From contig CAKUUX010000004.1 of assembly GCA_934693165.1 (NCBI GenBank), positions 1 to 64,000 on the forward strand: 64,000 bases of DNA, read 5' to 3'. The notes below the pieces were generated by a model that made no database searches, was not told where the DNA came from, and saw only the letters and a program-made list of their open reading frames with translations. The DNA is from an uncultured Candidatus Melainabacteria bacterium (GTDB lineage Bacteria; Cyanobacteriota; Vampirovibrionia; Gastranaerophilales; Gastranaerophilaceae). A program made the translations under genes and the position numbers. Positions 16,677 through 23,802 of this stretch are shown piece after piece (position 1 is the first letter of the stretch; each line of letters starts with the position of its first letter).

Positions 16677-17825
16677 ATGAAGGATAAATTATTTTTAATG
16701 ATTCCTGGTCCTACACCAGTACCAGAAACTGTTTTATTAGCTATGGCAAAACATCCAATTGGTCATAGAAGTGGTGAATTTGAAGCAATTTTAAAATATT
16801 GCTATGAAGGTTTAAGAGAAATTTTCCAAACAAAGAATGACGTATTTATTTACGCATCAAGTGGTACAGGTGCTATGGAAGCAGCTTTATCAAACCTTGT
16901 AAACGAAGGGGATAAAGTTCTTTCTCTTGTAATTGGTAATTTTGGTAACAGATGGGCAAAAATTGCAAAATCTTTAGGTGCTAATGTTCAAACTATTGAA
17001 AAAGCTTATGGCGAAACAGTTAGCCCAGAAGAATTAAAGGCAGTTTTGGATGCTGATACAAATAAAGAAATTAAAATCGTTACAATGACTCATTCTGAAA
17101 CATCTACAGGTGCTAAAAATGATATTCAAGCACTATGTAAATTAGTTCAAGAACACGGTGCATTATCAGTAGTTGATGGCGTTACATCAGTTTCTGCTAT
17201 GGATGTTAAAATGGATGAATGGGGAATTGATGTTTTAGTTTCAGGTTCTCAAAAAGGCTTTATGATTCCACCAGGATTAGCTTTCTTGGCTGCATCAGAC
17301 AAAGCTTATGAAGTTTATGAAAAATGCAAACACCCAAGTTTCTACTTTGACTGGGCTGCTCATAGAAAAGCTGTAAGAGGTAATACAACACCTTACACTG
17401 CAGCTGTAAACTTAATCTTCGCATTGAAAGCTGCAATCGAAATGATTAAAGAAGAAGGTATTCAAAATATCTTTGCAAGACATAAAAAACACGCTCTTGC
17501 TTTACGTTCAGCAATTAGAGCTATCGGCTTAAAATTATTTGTTGAAGACGATAACAAAGTAAGCTACTCAATCACTTCAATCTTACCTCCTGAAGGGGTA
17601 TCTGTTCCTGATATCAGAAGTGGTTTGAAAAATGATTACGATATCGTTGTTGCAAATGGTCAAAACGATTTGAAAGACAAAATCTTTAGAATGGGTACTT
17701 TAGGTTTCGTATCTGATCGTGACGTACTTACTGCAATCGCTTCATTGGAAGCTGTATTATACAAACTAGGTTACAAATTTGAACTTGGTTCTGGTGTAAA
17801 AGCTGCTATTGAAGCTATGAAATAA
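16677..17825 (+). CDS. Serine/alanine-glyoxylate aminotransferase family protein
   Basis: PLP-dependent class V aminotransferase that moves an amino group between serine or alanine and glyoxylate or pyruvate. 382 residues from the ATG at 16677, chosen for the aaggagg site seven bases upstream. N-terminal LMIPGPTPVPE, YASSGTGAMEA (phosphate cup), DGVTS, and SGSQKGFM with the Schiff-base lysine. In cyanobacteria this enzyme serves photorespiration; here it stands alone, so a role in serine or glycine metabolism is inferred. Strong terminator follows. Confidence 0.93.
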   Translation: MKDKLFLMIPGPTPVPETVLLAMAKHPIGHRSGEFEAILKYCYEGLREIFQTKNDVFIYASSGTGAMEAALSNLVNEGDKVLSLVIGNFGNRWAKIAKSLGANVQTIEKAYGETVSPEELKAVLDADTNKEIKIVTMTHSETSTGAKNDIQALCKLVQEHGALSVVDGVTSVSAMDVKMDEWGIDVLVSGSQKGFMIPPGLAFLAASDKAYEVYEKCKHPSFYFDWAAHRKAVRGNTTPYTAAVNLIFALKAAIEMIKEEGIQNIFARHKKHALALRSAIRAIGLKLFVEDDNKVSYSITSILPPEGVSVPDIRSGLKNDYDIVVANGQNDLKDKIFRMGTLGFVSDRDVLTAIASLEAVLYKLGYKFELGSGVKAAIEAMK

Positions 17826-17833
17826 AATTGTTA

Positions 17834-17872
17834 AAAAAGAGGACGGAGCTAACGCTCCGTCCTCTTTTTTTG
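17834..17872. terminator. Bidirectional terminator
   Basis: GAGGACGGAGC, loop TAAC, GCTCCGTCCTC with T7 on the plus side and A6 before it, so it can end the aminotransferase and also the converging ACT gene. Confidence 0.9.
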
Positions 17873-17873
17873 T

Positions 17874-17900
17874 GTGGCGAAGCCTCTGGCTTCGCCACAT
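17874..17900. repeat. GGCGAAGCC hairpin
   Basis: TGTGGCGAAGCC, loop TCT, GGCTTCGCCACA: a perfect 12-bp stem sharing its core with the alaS terminator. No U-tract; it follows the ACT gene on the minus strand. Confidence 0.7.
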
Positions 17901-17910
17901 TTATATACTT

Positions 17911-18189
17911 TTATACTAAATGCATTCTATCAAAAATACCTTTTCTTTGAACCCAAATTTCCATTTCCATTTCATTTCCAAGTTCAATCATTGCATTTTT
18001 AATTTCTTTAAAAGAATATGAAGAAGTTCCGATATTACCAAGAAGGAACATTACAAAATGTCCTTGCATAAGAGTTTGTTTCATATCTTCAATATTTACT
18101 TCGTATTTTGCTAAAACTGTTGTAACTTTTGCTACAATACCTACTTTATCTGTTCCTGATACTGTTACGATAATTCTATCTTCGTCCAT
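17911..18189 (-). CDS. ACT-domain protein (UPF0237-like)
   Basis: 92 residues forming one ACT domain (IIVTVSGTDKVGIVAKVTTV, then the second strand-helix half). ACT domains bind amino acids or other small ligands; members of this short family resemble the GcvR regulator. A gaggt ribosome site precedes the ATG. It is divergent from the HD-GYP gene with 65 bp between the starts, so the two may share control. Confidence 0.88.
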   Translation of the reverse strand: MDEDRIIVTVSGTDKVGIVAKVTTVLAKYEVNIEDMKQTLMQGHFVMFLLGNIGTSSYSFKEIKNAMIELGNEMEMEIWVQRKGIFDRMHLV

Positions 18190-18254
18190 TTTTACCTCAT
18201 TTGTATTAAATCTAAAATTATGATAGTATTATCTTAGCACACAAAAGGAGTTTT

Positions 18255-19199
18255 ATGAAACTTTTAATAGTTGATGATAATGAAACTAATTTGAAGATTT
18301 TTAGCATGATACTTTCTTTAGATGGGTATGAAATTAAGACTATATCTTCAGCTGAAGAAATTGATTCAAAGCTTAATTCTGATGTAGATTTAATTCTTTT
18401 ATCAAGCAAATTTGAAAAAGCTTGCGAAAAATTAAACGAAAAGAAAGTTATTGTTATGACTTCAAATCCTAGTGTGGACGAAGTCGTAAGATTTTATTCA
18501 AATGGCATAAAAGATTATATCATTTTACCAGCAAGTGCTGATGTTATCAGAAATAAAGTTGATGACGCCATTTCAAAAGAAAAGACTTTAGAAGATATCT
18601 TATCTTCATTCAGACATGTTCAAGTTAAAGATGACGGTTCATATAAGCACTTAGAAAGAATGAAGGCTTATGCGAGAATTTTGGCTACTGAATTAAAAGA
18701 GTCTGCAAAAGGTTTAAAAATTGATGAAGATTTTATAAAAAACTTAGAATTAGCAAGTGTTTTACACGATATTGGTAAAACTAAAATTTTAGACAAAATT
18801 TTGAAAAAACCTGCTAAATTAACAGAAGAAGAATTTCAAAACGTAAAAAAACACTCTATGCTTGGTTATAGAATGTTAGAAAACTTGAAAAATACTCCAT
18901 TTGTTAAAATGGCAAAAGAAGTTGTACTTTCCCACCACGAAAGATATGACGGAACAGGTTATCCTGACCAAAAATCTGGAGAAGAAATTCCTTTGAGTGC
19001 AAGAATAGTTTCGCTTTGCGATGTTTATGATGCATTAAGAGAAACAAGAGTTTATAAAGAAAATTTCTCACACGAAAAAAGTGTAGAGATTATAAAAGGT
19101 TCTAGCAAAAAACAATTTGACCCCGTAATTATTGAGGCTTTTGAAAAAGTCCACAATAAATTTGATGAAATTTTTAATAAGCTAAATTTGAAAAAATAA
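18255..19199 (+). CDS. HD-GYP protein with degenerate receiver domain
   Basis: 314 residues. Residues 1-115 have the receiver fold with the acidic pair D7-D8, but the phosphoacceptor position in LILLS is Ser50 rather than Asp, and the conserved Lys of the KP motif is Leu91 (YIILP). The C-terminal part is an intact HD-GYP domain: HDIGK, HHERYDGTGYP, LCDVYDALRETR. HD-GYP proteins hydrolyse cyclic di-GMP or related dinucleotides. The receiver probably cannot be phosphorylated in the usual way. An aaaggag ribosome site lies eight bases before the ATG. Confidence 0.9.
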   Translation: MKLLIVDDNETNLKIFSMILSLDGYEIKTISSAEEIDSKLNSDVDLILLSSKFEKACEKLNEKKVIVMTSNPSVDEVVRFYSNGIKDYIILPASADVIRNKVDDAISKEKTLEDILSSFRHVQVKDDGSYKHLERMKAYARILATELKESAKGLKIDEDFIKNLELASVLHDIGKTKILDKILKKPAKLTEEEFQNVKKHSMLGYRMLENLKNTPFVKMAKEVVLSHHERYDGTGYPDQKSGEEIPLSARIVSLCDVYDALRETRVYKENFSHEKSVEIIKGSSKKQFDPVIIEAFEKVHNKFDEIFNKLNLKK

Positions 19200-19204
19200 C
19201 AAAT

Positions 19205-20269
19205 TTATAAAACATTTATGATTGTTTGCAAATATTTTAATGCACAAGCATTTGCTGTGTTATCTTTTATTGTGTAATAAGCGTTTTCTGAAATTTTATT
19301 TCGTTCATTTAGTGTTAACATTAAGATTTTTTCTAAAATCTTTTGAATATCTTTTACTGTTGGTTTTGTCAAAAATCCATTTTTGTTATCTTCTATTATT
19401 CCGTCTATACCATCATTTGATGTTCCAACCGTAATACATCCACTTGCTAAAGCTTCAAGATAAACAAGCCCAAGAGTTTCGTTTATTGATGGAAGAATAA
19501 AAATATCTGTTTTTTTCATTTCTTCAAGAACTTCTTTTCTTGGCAATTTTCCTTTAAAAATCACATTTTTATCTAGTTTTTCTAAGTTTTGTTTTTCTTT
19601 TCCATCACCAATTATCGTGAGTTCAATATTTTCAATACTTTTACAAGCTTTTATAACTTTATCAATATTTTTACGCTTGATTAAGTTTGCGACAGATAAA
19701 ACTTTTATCTTTTCTCCAAAATCCACTTCTCTTTTTACTATTAAATTTTCATCTATTCCAGAATTTATAACAACTATTTTAGCTTCAAATTCAGGATAAA
19801 GCTTGAGAAGTTTTTCTTTTATATGAGGAGAGCGACAAACAAGCTTTTCTGCTCTTTTAAAGGATTTTAAAAGTTTATTTTTAAAATATGGAGTATAAAC
19901 TAACTCTGTCAAAACTTTTATATCAGAAACATGTACACCACAAATCAATTTACCTTTAAAATTGCTTGCAAATATATTTCCTGACGGCATGTGAGAAATT
20001 ATTATGTCATATTTTTCTATTTTTGGTAGTTTGTTTTTCACATTAAACCAAAAAGGAGTCAGATAATTTGCGTTAAAAATACCGTTATATTCGCCTGTTT
20101 TATAAAATTTTTTATTACGAATAAAAGAATTTAAAAGAAAATTTGGTCTTATTACCTGAACATTGTGCCCAAATTCTCTAAATTTTTCGACAAAATCTTT
20201 AAGTGCAGATGATGTTTGAAAATCATTTTCATCAATAGGGTAAAGGTCTGTCAAAAATAAAATATTCAT
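19205..20269 (-). CDS. GT4-family glycosyltransferase
   Basis: 354 residues of GT-B fold: N-terminal MNILFLTDLYPIDENDFQTS acceptor domain and a C-terminal donor domain with VLSVANLIKRKNIDKVI and the E-x7-E type motif in PSINETLGLVYLEALASG. Likely adds a sugar from a nucleotide-sugar to a glycan or lipid. An extended -10 (TGATATACT) ends six bases before the ATG (leaderless). It is divergent from the GH57 gene, and both genes start from closely spaced opposite -10 elements. Confidence 0.9.
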   Translation of the reverse strand: MNILFLTDLYPIDENDFQTSSALKDFVEKFREFGHNVQVIRPNFLLNSFIRNKKFYKTGEYNGIFNANYLTPFWFNVKNKLPKIEKYDIIISHMPSGNIFASNFKGKLICGVHVSDIKVLTELVYTPYFKNKLLKSFKRAEKLVCRSPHIKEKLLKLYPEFEAKIVVINSGIDENLIVKREVDFGEKIKVLSVANLIKRKNIDKVIKACKSIENIELTIIGDGKEKQNLEKLDKNVIFKGKLPRKEVLEEMKKTDIFILPSINETLGLVYLEALASGCITVGTSNDGIDGIIEDNKNGFLTKPTVKDIQKILEKILMLTLNERNKISENAYYTIKDNTANACALKYLQTIINVL

Positions 20270-20275
20270 AAATTT

Positions 20276-20284
20276 AGTATATCA
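20276..20284 (-). promoter_or_regulatory. Extended -10 of GT4 gene (leaderless)
   Basis: Minus-strand TGATATACT, ending six bases before the ATG at 20269. Confidence 0.6.
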
Positions 20285-20302
20285 TATTTTATGTTTTTTA
20301 AG

Positions 20303-20308
20303 TATAAT
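20303..20308 (+). promoter_or_regulatory. -10 element of GH57 gene (leaderless)
   Basis: TATAAT ending seven bases before the ATG at 20316, back to back with the GT4 promoter. Confidence 0.6.
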
Positions 20309-20315
20309 TAAGTTA

Positions 20316-22544
20316 ATGTTTGGAAAGAATAAAAAACTATCAATTGCATTTTATTGGCACATGCACCAACCGTATTACAAACTAAATACGCAAGGTGACT
20401 ATTTGATGCCTTGGGTTAGACTTCACGCTATCAAGGATTATCTTGATATGTTGTTGATTATGAAAAAATATCCTAAATTGAAACTAAATTTCAATTTTTC
20501 GCCCGTTCTGATTGACGCAATCCTTGATTATGCAGAAAATGGTGCAGAAGATGTTCATTCAAAATTAACAAAAACAAGAGTTGAAGAATTAACAGATGAT
20601 GATAAAAGATTTATTTTAAATAACTTTTTTGATGCAAATTATAGCTCAATGGTAGCTCATCACCCAGCTTATGATGCATTGTTCCAAAAACGTATGCAAA
20701 TGGATTATCCAGAATTAGAAAGCTTTTCAGACGCTGAATATGGCGACATTATGGCTTGGTTCAATCTTGCATGGTTTGATTCAATGTATGCAGAAATGTT
20801 TCCAGAATTACTTAAATTGGCTGAAAAAGGTAATGATTTTTCTTTAGAAGATAGAATTGAAATTCTTGATTATTCTACAAAAATTCTTAAAATGATTGTT
20901 CCAACATACAAAGAATTTTTGAAAGAAGGTAGAATTGAAATTACGACAAGTCCTTATTACCATCCAATTTTACCAATTTTAACAGATATTAAATGCGCAA
21001 GCAGAAATATACCAAATCCAGATGCTTTACCTCAAAATCTTAAAATGGGTAAGGATGCTATGATTCAAACAAAATGGGCACTAGATAGAATGGAAGAGGT
21101 TTTTGGCGTAAGACCAAAAGGTATTTGGCCTCCAGAACATTGCTTGAGCGCAAAAACTCTTGATATGCTAAAAGATTTAGGCGTTGATTGGACTATTACT
21201 GACGAAGGTATTTTGGCAAACTCTATCAACTTTGAATTTGTAAGAGATTTTAAAGGATACTTGGAAGACCCATATTATTTGTTAAAAACTTATGAATACA
21301 AAACAAAAAATAATTCGAATATCGATTTAATTTTCAGAGATAGCTCAATTCCAAACCTTATTAATTTTGAATACCCTCATGTTGAAGCTGAAAAAGCTGC
21401 AAACGATTTGTACGATAGAATGAAAGTTATTCAAAGTAAAATTCTTACTTCACCTGACGAAAATCACTTGCTAACAATTGCTTGTGACGGTGAAAATTGT
21501 TGGGAAAATTATCAATCAGACGGTAAAGAATTTTTAGACGCAATTTATTCTATGATTGAAGAGGACGACTCTTTAGAAACTGTTTTGATTTCGGACTATA
21601 TAAAGAAAGATAAAAACAAAAAAGATTTACCAAAAATTTATTCAGGTTCTTGGATAAATAGAAATTTCCAATTATGGATTGGAGAACCTACAAAGGATTT
21701 AGCGTGGACTTATTTAAAACATGTTCATGACGATTTTACAAAGTTTGAACACGAAAACCCTGATAATCCAAACCTTGAAAAAGCTCGCAGAGAATTGTTT
21801 ATCTCGGAAAGTTCTGATTGGTTCTGGTGGTATGGAGAACCAAATAATTCAGAACAAGACCATATTTTTGACTACTTGTTTAGAGAACATTTGAAAAATG
21901 TTTATAGAATTTTAGGTTTAGAAGTTCCTGTTTCACTACAAACTTCATTGATGGGAACAGATACTTATGACTCAACTATACCTGTTATGGATAGCCAAAA
22001 TAAAATTGACGATGAATGGTTAAATGCAGGATTTATCGACATTTTAGCAAAAAATGATGACGATGTTCATTTGTTCGAAAAAGTTAGATTTGGTTTTGAT
22101 GAAGAGTATTTATATTTGAGATTTATTCTAAATCACGAAATCAGAGAGAATAATTCACAAATGACTCAACAAATTTATCTATACATGAGAAATTGTGATA
22201 TAGATCAGGATTTATCACCAGTAAGACCTCTTGTTAAAGGTGACAAAATCCCTACTTTATTTAAAGAAAAATTCCACAACGAAATCAGACTAACATTCTC
22301 TAGTGGACTTTTAAGACCTCTACAATTTATCGAAGCATTGCCTGAAAACTTGTGGAGAGAAAAAAATTCTGAAAACATTAAAATTTCATACGATAATGTT
22401 ATAGATATAAGCATTCCCTTTGACACCATTGAAATTAAACATGGTGAGATGTTAGAATTCTTCTTCGTTACAGCAGATTATGACGTGATGGAAACATGTA
22501 ATCCACCATGCATTCTACTTACAATGCTTAGACCTAGCAAATAA
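20316..22544 (+). CDS. Glycoside hydrolase family 57 protein
   Basis: 742 residues. The GH57 (beta/alpha)7 barrel begins at once with LSIAFYWHMHQPYY (conserved HMHQPYY-type motif 1); GIWPPEHCLS near residue 270 holds the conserved nucleophile Glu, and the DGENCWENYQ motif follows near residue 395. GH57 enzymes act on alpha-glucans (alpha-amylase, amylopullulanase, branching enzyme). The C-terminal 200 residues are a beta-rich domain. No signal peptide, so it probably works on intracellular storage glucan. Its end overlaps the converging yjbQ gene by 11 bp. Confidence 0.92.
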   Translation: MFGKNKKLSIAFYWHMHQPYYKLNTQGDYLMPWVRLHAIKDYLDMLLIMKKYPKLKLNFNFSPVLIDAILDYAENGAEDVHSKLTKTRVEELTDDDKRFILNNFFDANYSSMVAHHPAYDALFQKRMQMDYPELESFSDAEYGDIMAWFNLAWFDSMYAEMFPELLKLAEKGNDFSLEDRIEILDYSTKILKMIVPTYKEFLKEGRIEITTSPYYHPILPILTDIKCASRNIPNPDALPQNLKMGKDAMIQTKWALDRMEEVFGVRPKGIWPPEHCLSAKTLDMLKDLGVDWTITDEGILANSINFEFVRDFKGYLEDPYYLLKTYEYKTKNNSNIDLIFRDSSIPNLINFEYPHVEAEKAANDLYDRMKVIQSKILTSPDENHLLTIACDGENCWENYQSDGKEFLDAIYSMIEEDDSLETVLISDYIKKDKNKKDLPKIYSGSWINRNFQLWIGEPTKDLAWTYLKHVHDDFTKFEHENPDNPNLEKARRELFISESSDWFWWYGEPNNSEQDHIFDYLFREHLKNVYRILGLEVPVSLQTSLMGTDTYDSTIPVMDSQNKIDDEWLNAGFIDILAKNDDDVHLFEKVRFGFDEEYLYLRFILNHEIRENNSQMTQQIYLYMRNCDIDQDLSPVRPLVKGDKIPTLFKEKFHNEIRLTFSSGLLRPLQFIEALPENLWREKNSENIKISYDNVIDISIPFDTIEIKHGEMLEFFFVTADYDVMETCNPPCILLTMLRPSK

Positions 22545-22950
22545 TTTGAAGGTAAACTGTTCTTGTTCTAGCTTTGTTATCAAAGTCGATTAAAACAACT
22601 TGTTGATATGTTCCTAATTGAAGAGCACCTTCAATTAAAGGAATAGAAATTGAGTTACCAATGATAGATGCACGAACGTGAGCATAACCGTTGCCGTCGT
22701 TCCAAGTTTCGTCGTGAGCATATTCGATATTCATTGGGGCAATTCTGTCTAAAGCTGCAGGTAAATCTGTTAATAAGCCTGGTTCAAATTCGATAGTTGT
22801 TAATGAAGCTGTACTTCCACCAACATAAGCTACAACTAATGCGTCTTTGATAGAATGTTTGTAAACATAGTTTTGAACATTCTTTGTAATATCAACAATG
22901 TCAGTAAAACCTTGAGTGTTGATATTAAATTTTTCAGTAATCACTGTCAT
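22534..22950 (-). CDS. yjbQ: YjbQ/UPF0047 family protein
   Basis: 138 residues of the YjbQ fold, with the conserved HSIKDALVVAYVGGSTASLTT region, HDETWNDGNGYAHVRASI and the C-terminal LGTYQQVVLIDFDNKAR. Members have weak thiamine-phosphate synthase activity in some species; the true role is unsettled. A gggag ribosome site precedes the start. The following 850 bp hold no gene. Confidence 0.92.
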   Translation of the reverse strand: MTVITEKFNINTQGFTDIVDITKNVQNYVYKHSIKDALVVAYVGGSTASLTTIEFEPGLLTDLPAALDRIAPMNIEYAHDETWNDGNGYAHVRASIIGNSISIPLIEGALQLGTYQQVVLIDFDNKARTRTVYLQIIC

Positions 22951-23055
22951 CTACATAACTCCCATAATTTTATATACACATTCTTTACCGAACTAAAATA
23001 AATATCAATTCTAAAAGTTGAAAATTAATACATAAGTTAACAATTAAAAAATCAT

Positions 23056-23087
23056 GTCATTGCGAGCGAAAGCGAAGCAATCCAAAA
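23056..23087 (+). repeat. Dispersed repeat, copy 1 (GTCATTGCGA type)
   Basis: GTCATTGCGAGCGAAAGCGA followed by AGCAATCCAAAA; the same element occurs at 29987-30018 with a few changes. The ends ATTGC/GCAAT pair, so it forms a small hairpin. Similar intergenic repeats are widespread in bacteria. Confidence 0.75.
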
Positions 23088-23155
23088 AATATTATAATTT
23101 ATAAACTTAATTCATGGGGATTTCTTTTAAAAAGAAACCCCCAAAAGAAACTTTC

Positions 23156-23281
23156 AAAGCCGATTTACATTCATAAGATTGACTAAATTTCAATTAAAGA
23201 ACTTGTAACTCACTACGTTCAAACAAACAAGTTCTTTGATGATATTTCAATAAGTCAATCTAATTCATTCAAATAGGCTTT
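23156..23281. repeat. 126-bp nested imperfect palindrome
   Basis: Paired blocks from the outside in: AAAGCC/GGCTTT, AGATTGACT/AGTCAATCT, an AT-rich block, then AAAGAACTTGT/ACAAGTTCTTT around a central loop of about 20 bases. The total length and long arms resemble a MITE or a structured RNA. No flanking target duplication is evident by eye. Confidence 0.6.
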
Positions 23282-23336
23282 TGTTTTGGTTTAATTTTGT
23301 GAAAATTATTCAATAAAATATGGTCGCAAGTGTACT

Positions 23337-23377
23337 AAAAAACTAGCGTTAGTAGTTGCAATCATAACGCTAGTTTT
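23337..23377. terminator. Terminator-like hairpin without an obvious gene
   Basis: AAAACTAGCGTTA paired with TAACGCTAGTTTT, 13 bp, loop about 13 bases. It follows the nested palindrome, so together they could be an independent short transcript. Confidence 0.5.
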
Positions 23378-23501
23378 ATTAAGTTAAAACCTAGTGGTGT
23401 AAAATATTAGCTTTCGCTAATAGCCACTTGTTACTCTTATTATAACGTATTTTTTTAGAGTGCGCAAGTGTAAGAGTTATAGTTTTATTAGAATTGTTTC
23501 C

Positions 23502-23600
23502 TTCTCCCAACAATGGGAGAAGTGGATTGTTGCCAGAGAGCAGAGTGCTTTTGCGAAGCAAAACACGATGACTCGTTTAACGGCAACAACCAAGCAGGGT
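23502..23600 (+). repeat. Dispersed structured module B, copy 1
   Basis: TTCTCCC/GGGAGAA hairpin, then TTGTTGCC closing with GGCAACAA around an inner hairpin GCTTTTGC-GAA-GCAAAAC. A second copy lies at 26882-26990 with the first stem changed on both sides (CTCTCCC/GGGAGAG), a compensatory change. Confidence 0.7.
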
Positions 23601-23633
23601 GGGCGAAGCTCGGTTGAGGGCTTGTTTTTATTT

Positions 23634-23725
23634 ACCCTCACCGAAATTTTAAAGTTTCAAGCAAAGCTTTCAACTAAAAATTTCTCCTCTCCCCAATTTT
23701 GTTTCACAAAATGTGGCGAGGGGTA
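23634..23725 (+). repeat. Dispersed structured module A, copy 1
   Basis: Starts ccctcaccgaaatttt, contains GAAATTTT.../AAAATTTC pairing and ends in a hairpin (ATTTTG/CAAAAT) and gtggcgagg. Copies at 26778-26865 and 30022-30113 keep the pairing with different stem lengths. Confidence 0.75.
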
Positions 23726-23729
23726 TTAA

Positions 23730-23764
23730 AAAGAACGGGCGAGGATAAAATCCTCGCCCGTTTT
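23730..23764. terminator. Terminator of the TolC-like gene
   Basis: ACGGGCGAGGA/TCCTCGCCCGT hairpin; on the minus strand it is followed by CTTTTT, on the plus strand by TTTT. Bidirectional. Confidence 0.85.
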
Positions 23765-23802
23765 ATTAGCTTTCGCTAATTTATGAAAGAAGTTACCTTT
23801 TA

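Larger units (their letters stand above)
22951..23802. other. Gene-free, repeat-rich interval
   Basis: 852 bp with no credible gene: an 89-codon frame at 23460-23729 lies wholly within repeats and is rejected. It contains, in order, a short dispersed hairpin repeat, a hairpin of G4/C5 type (23116-23142), a 126-bp nested inverted repeat, a strong hairpin without a gene, a TTAGC/GCTAA hairpin seen twice (near 23408 and 23766), the two dispersed modules described below and a bidirectional terminator. Confidence 0.7.

Noticed and set aside
23460..23729. 89-codon open frame
   Set aside because: It lies entirely inside dispersed modules A and B and is a by-product of repeat sequence.
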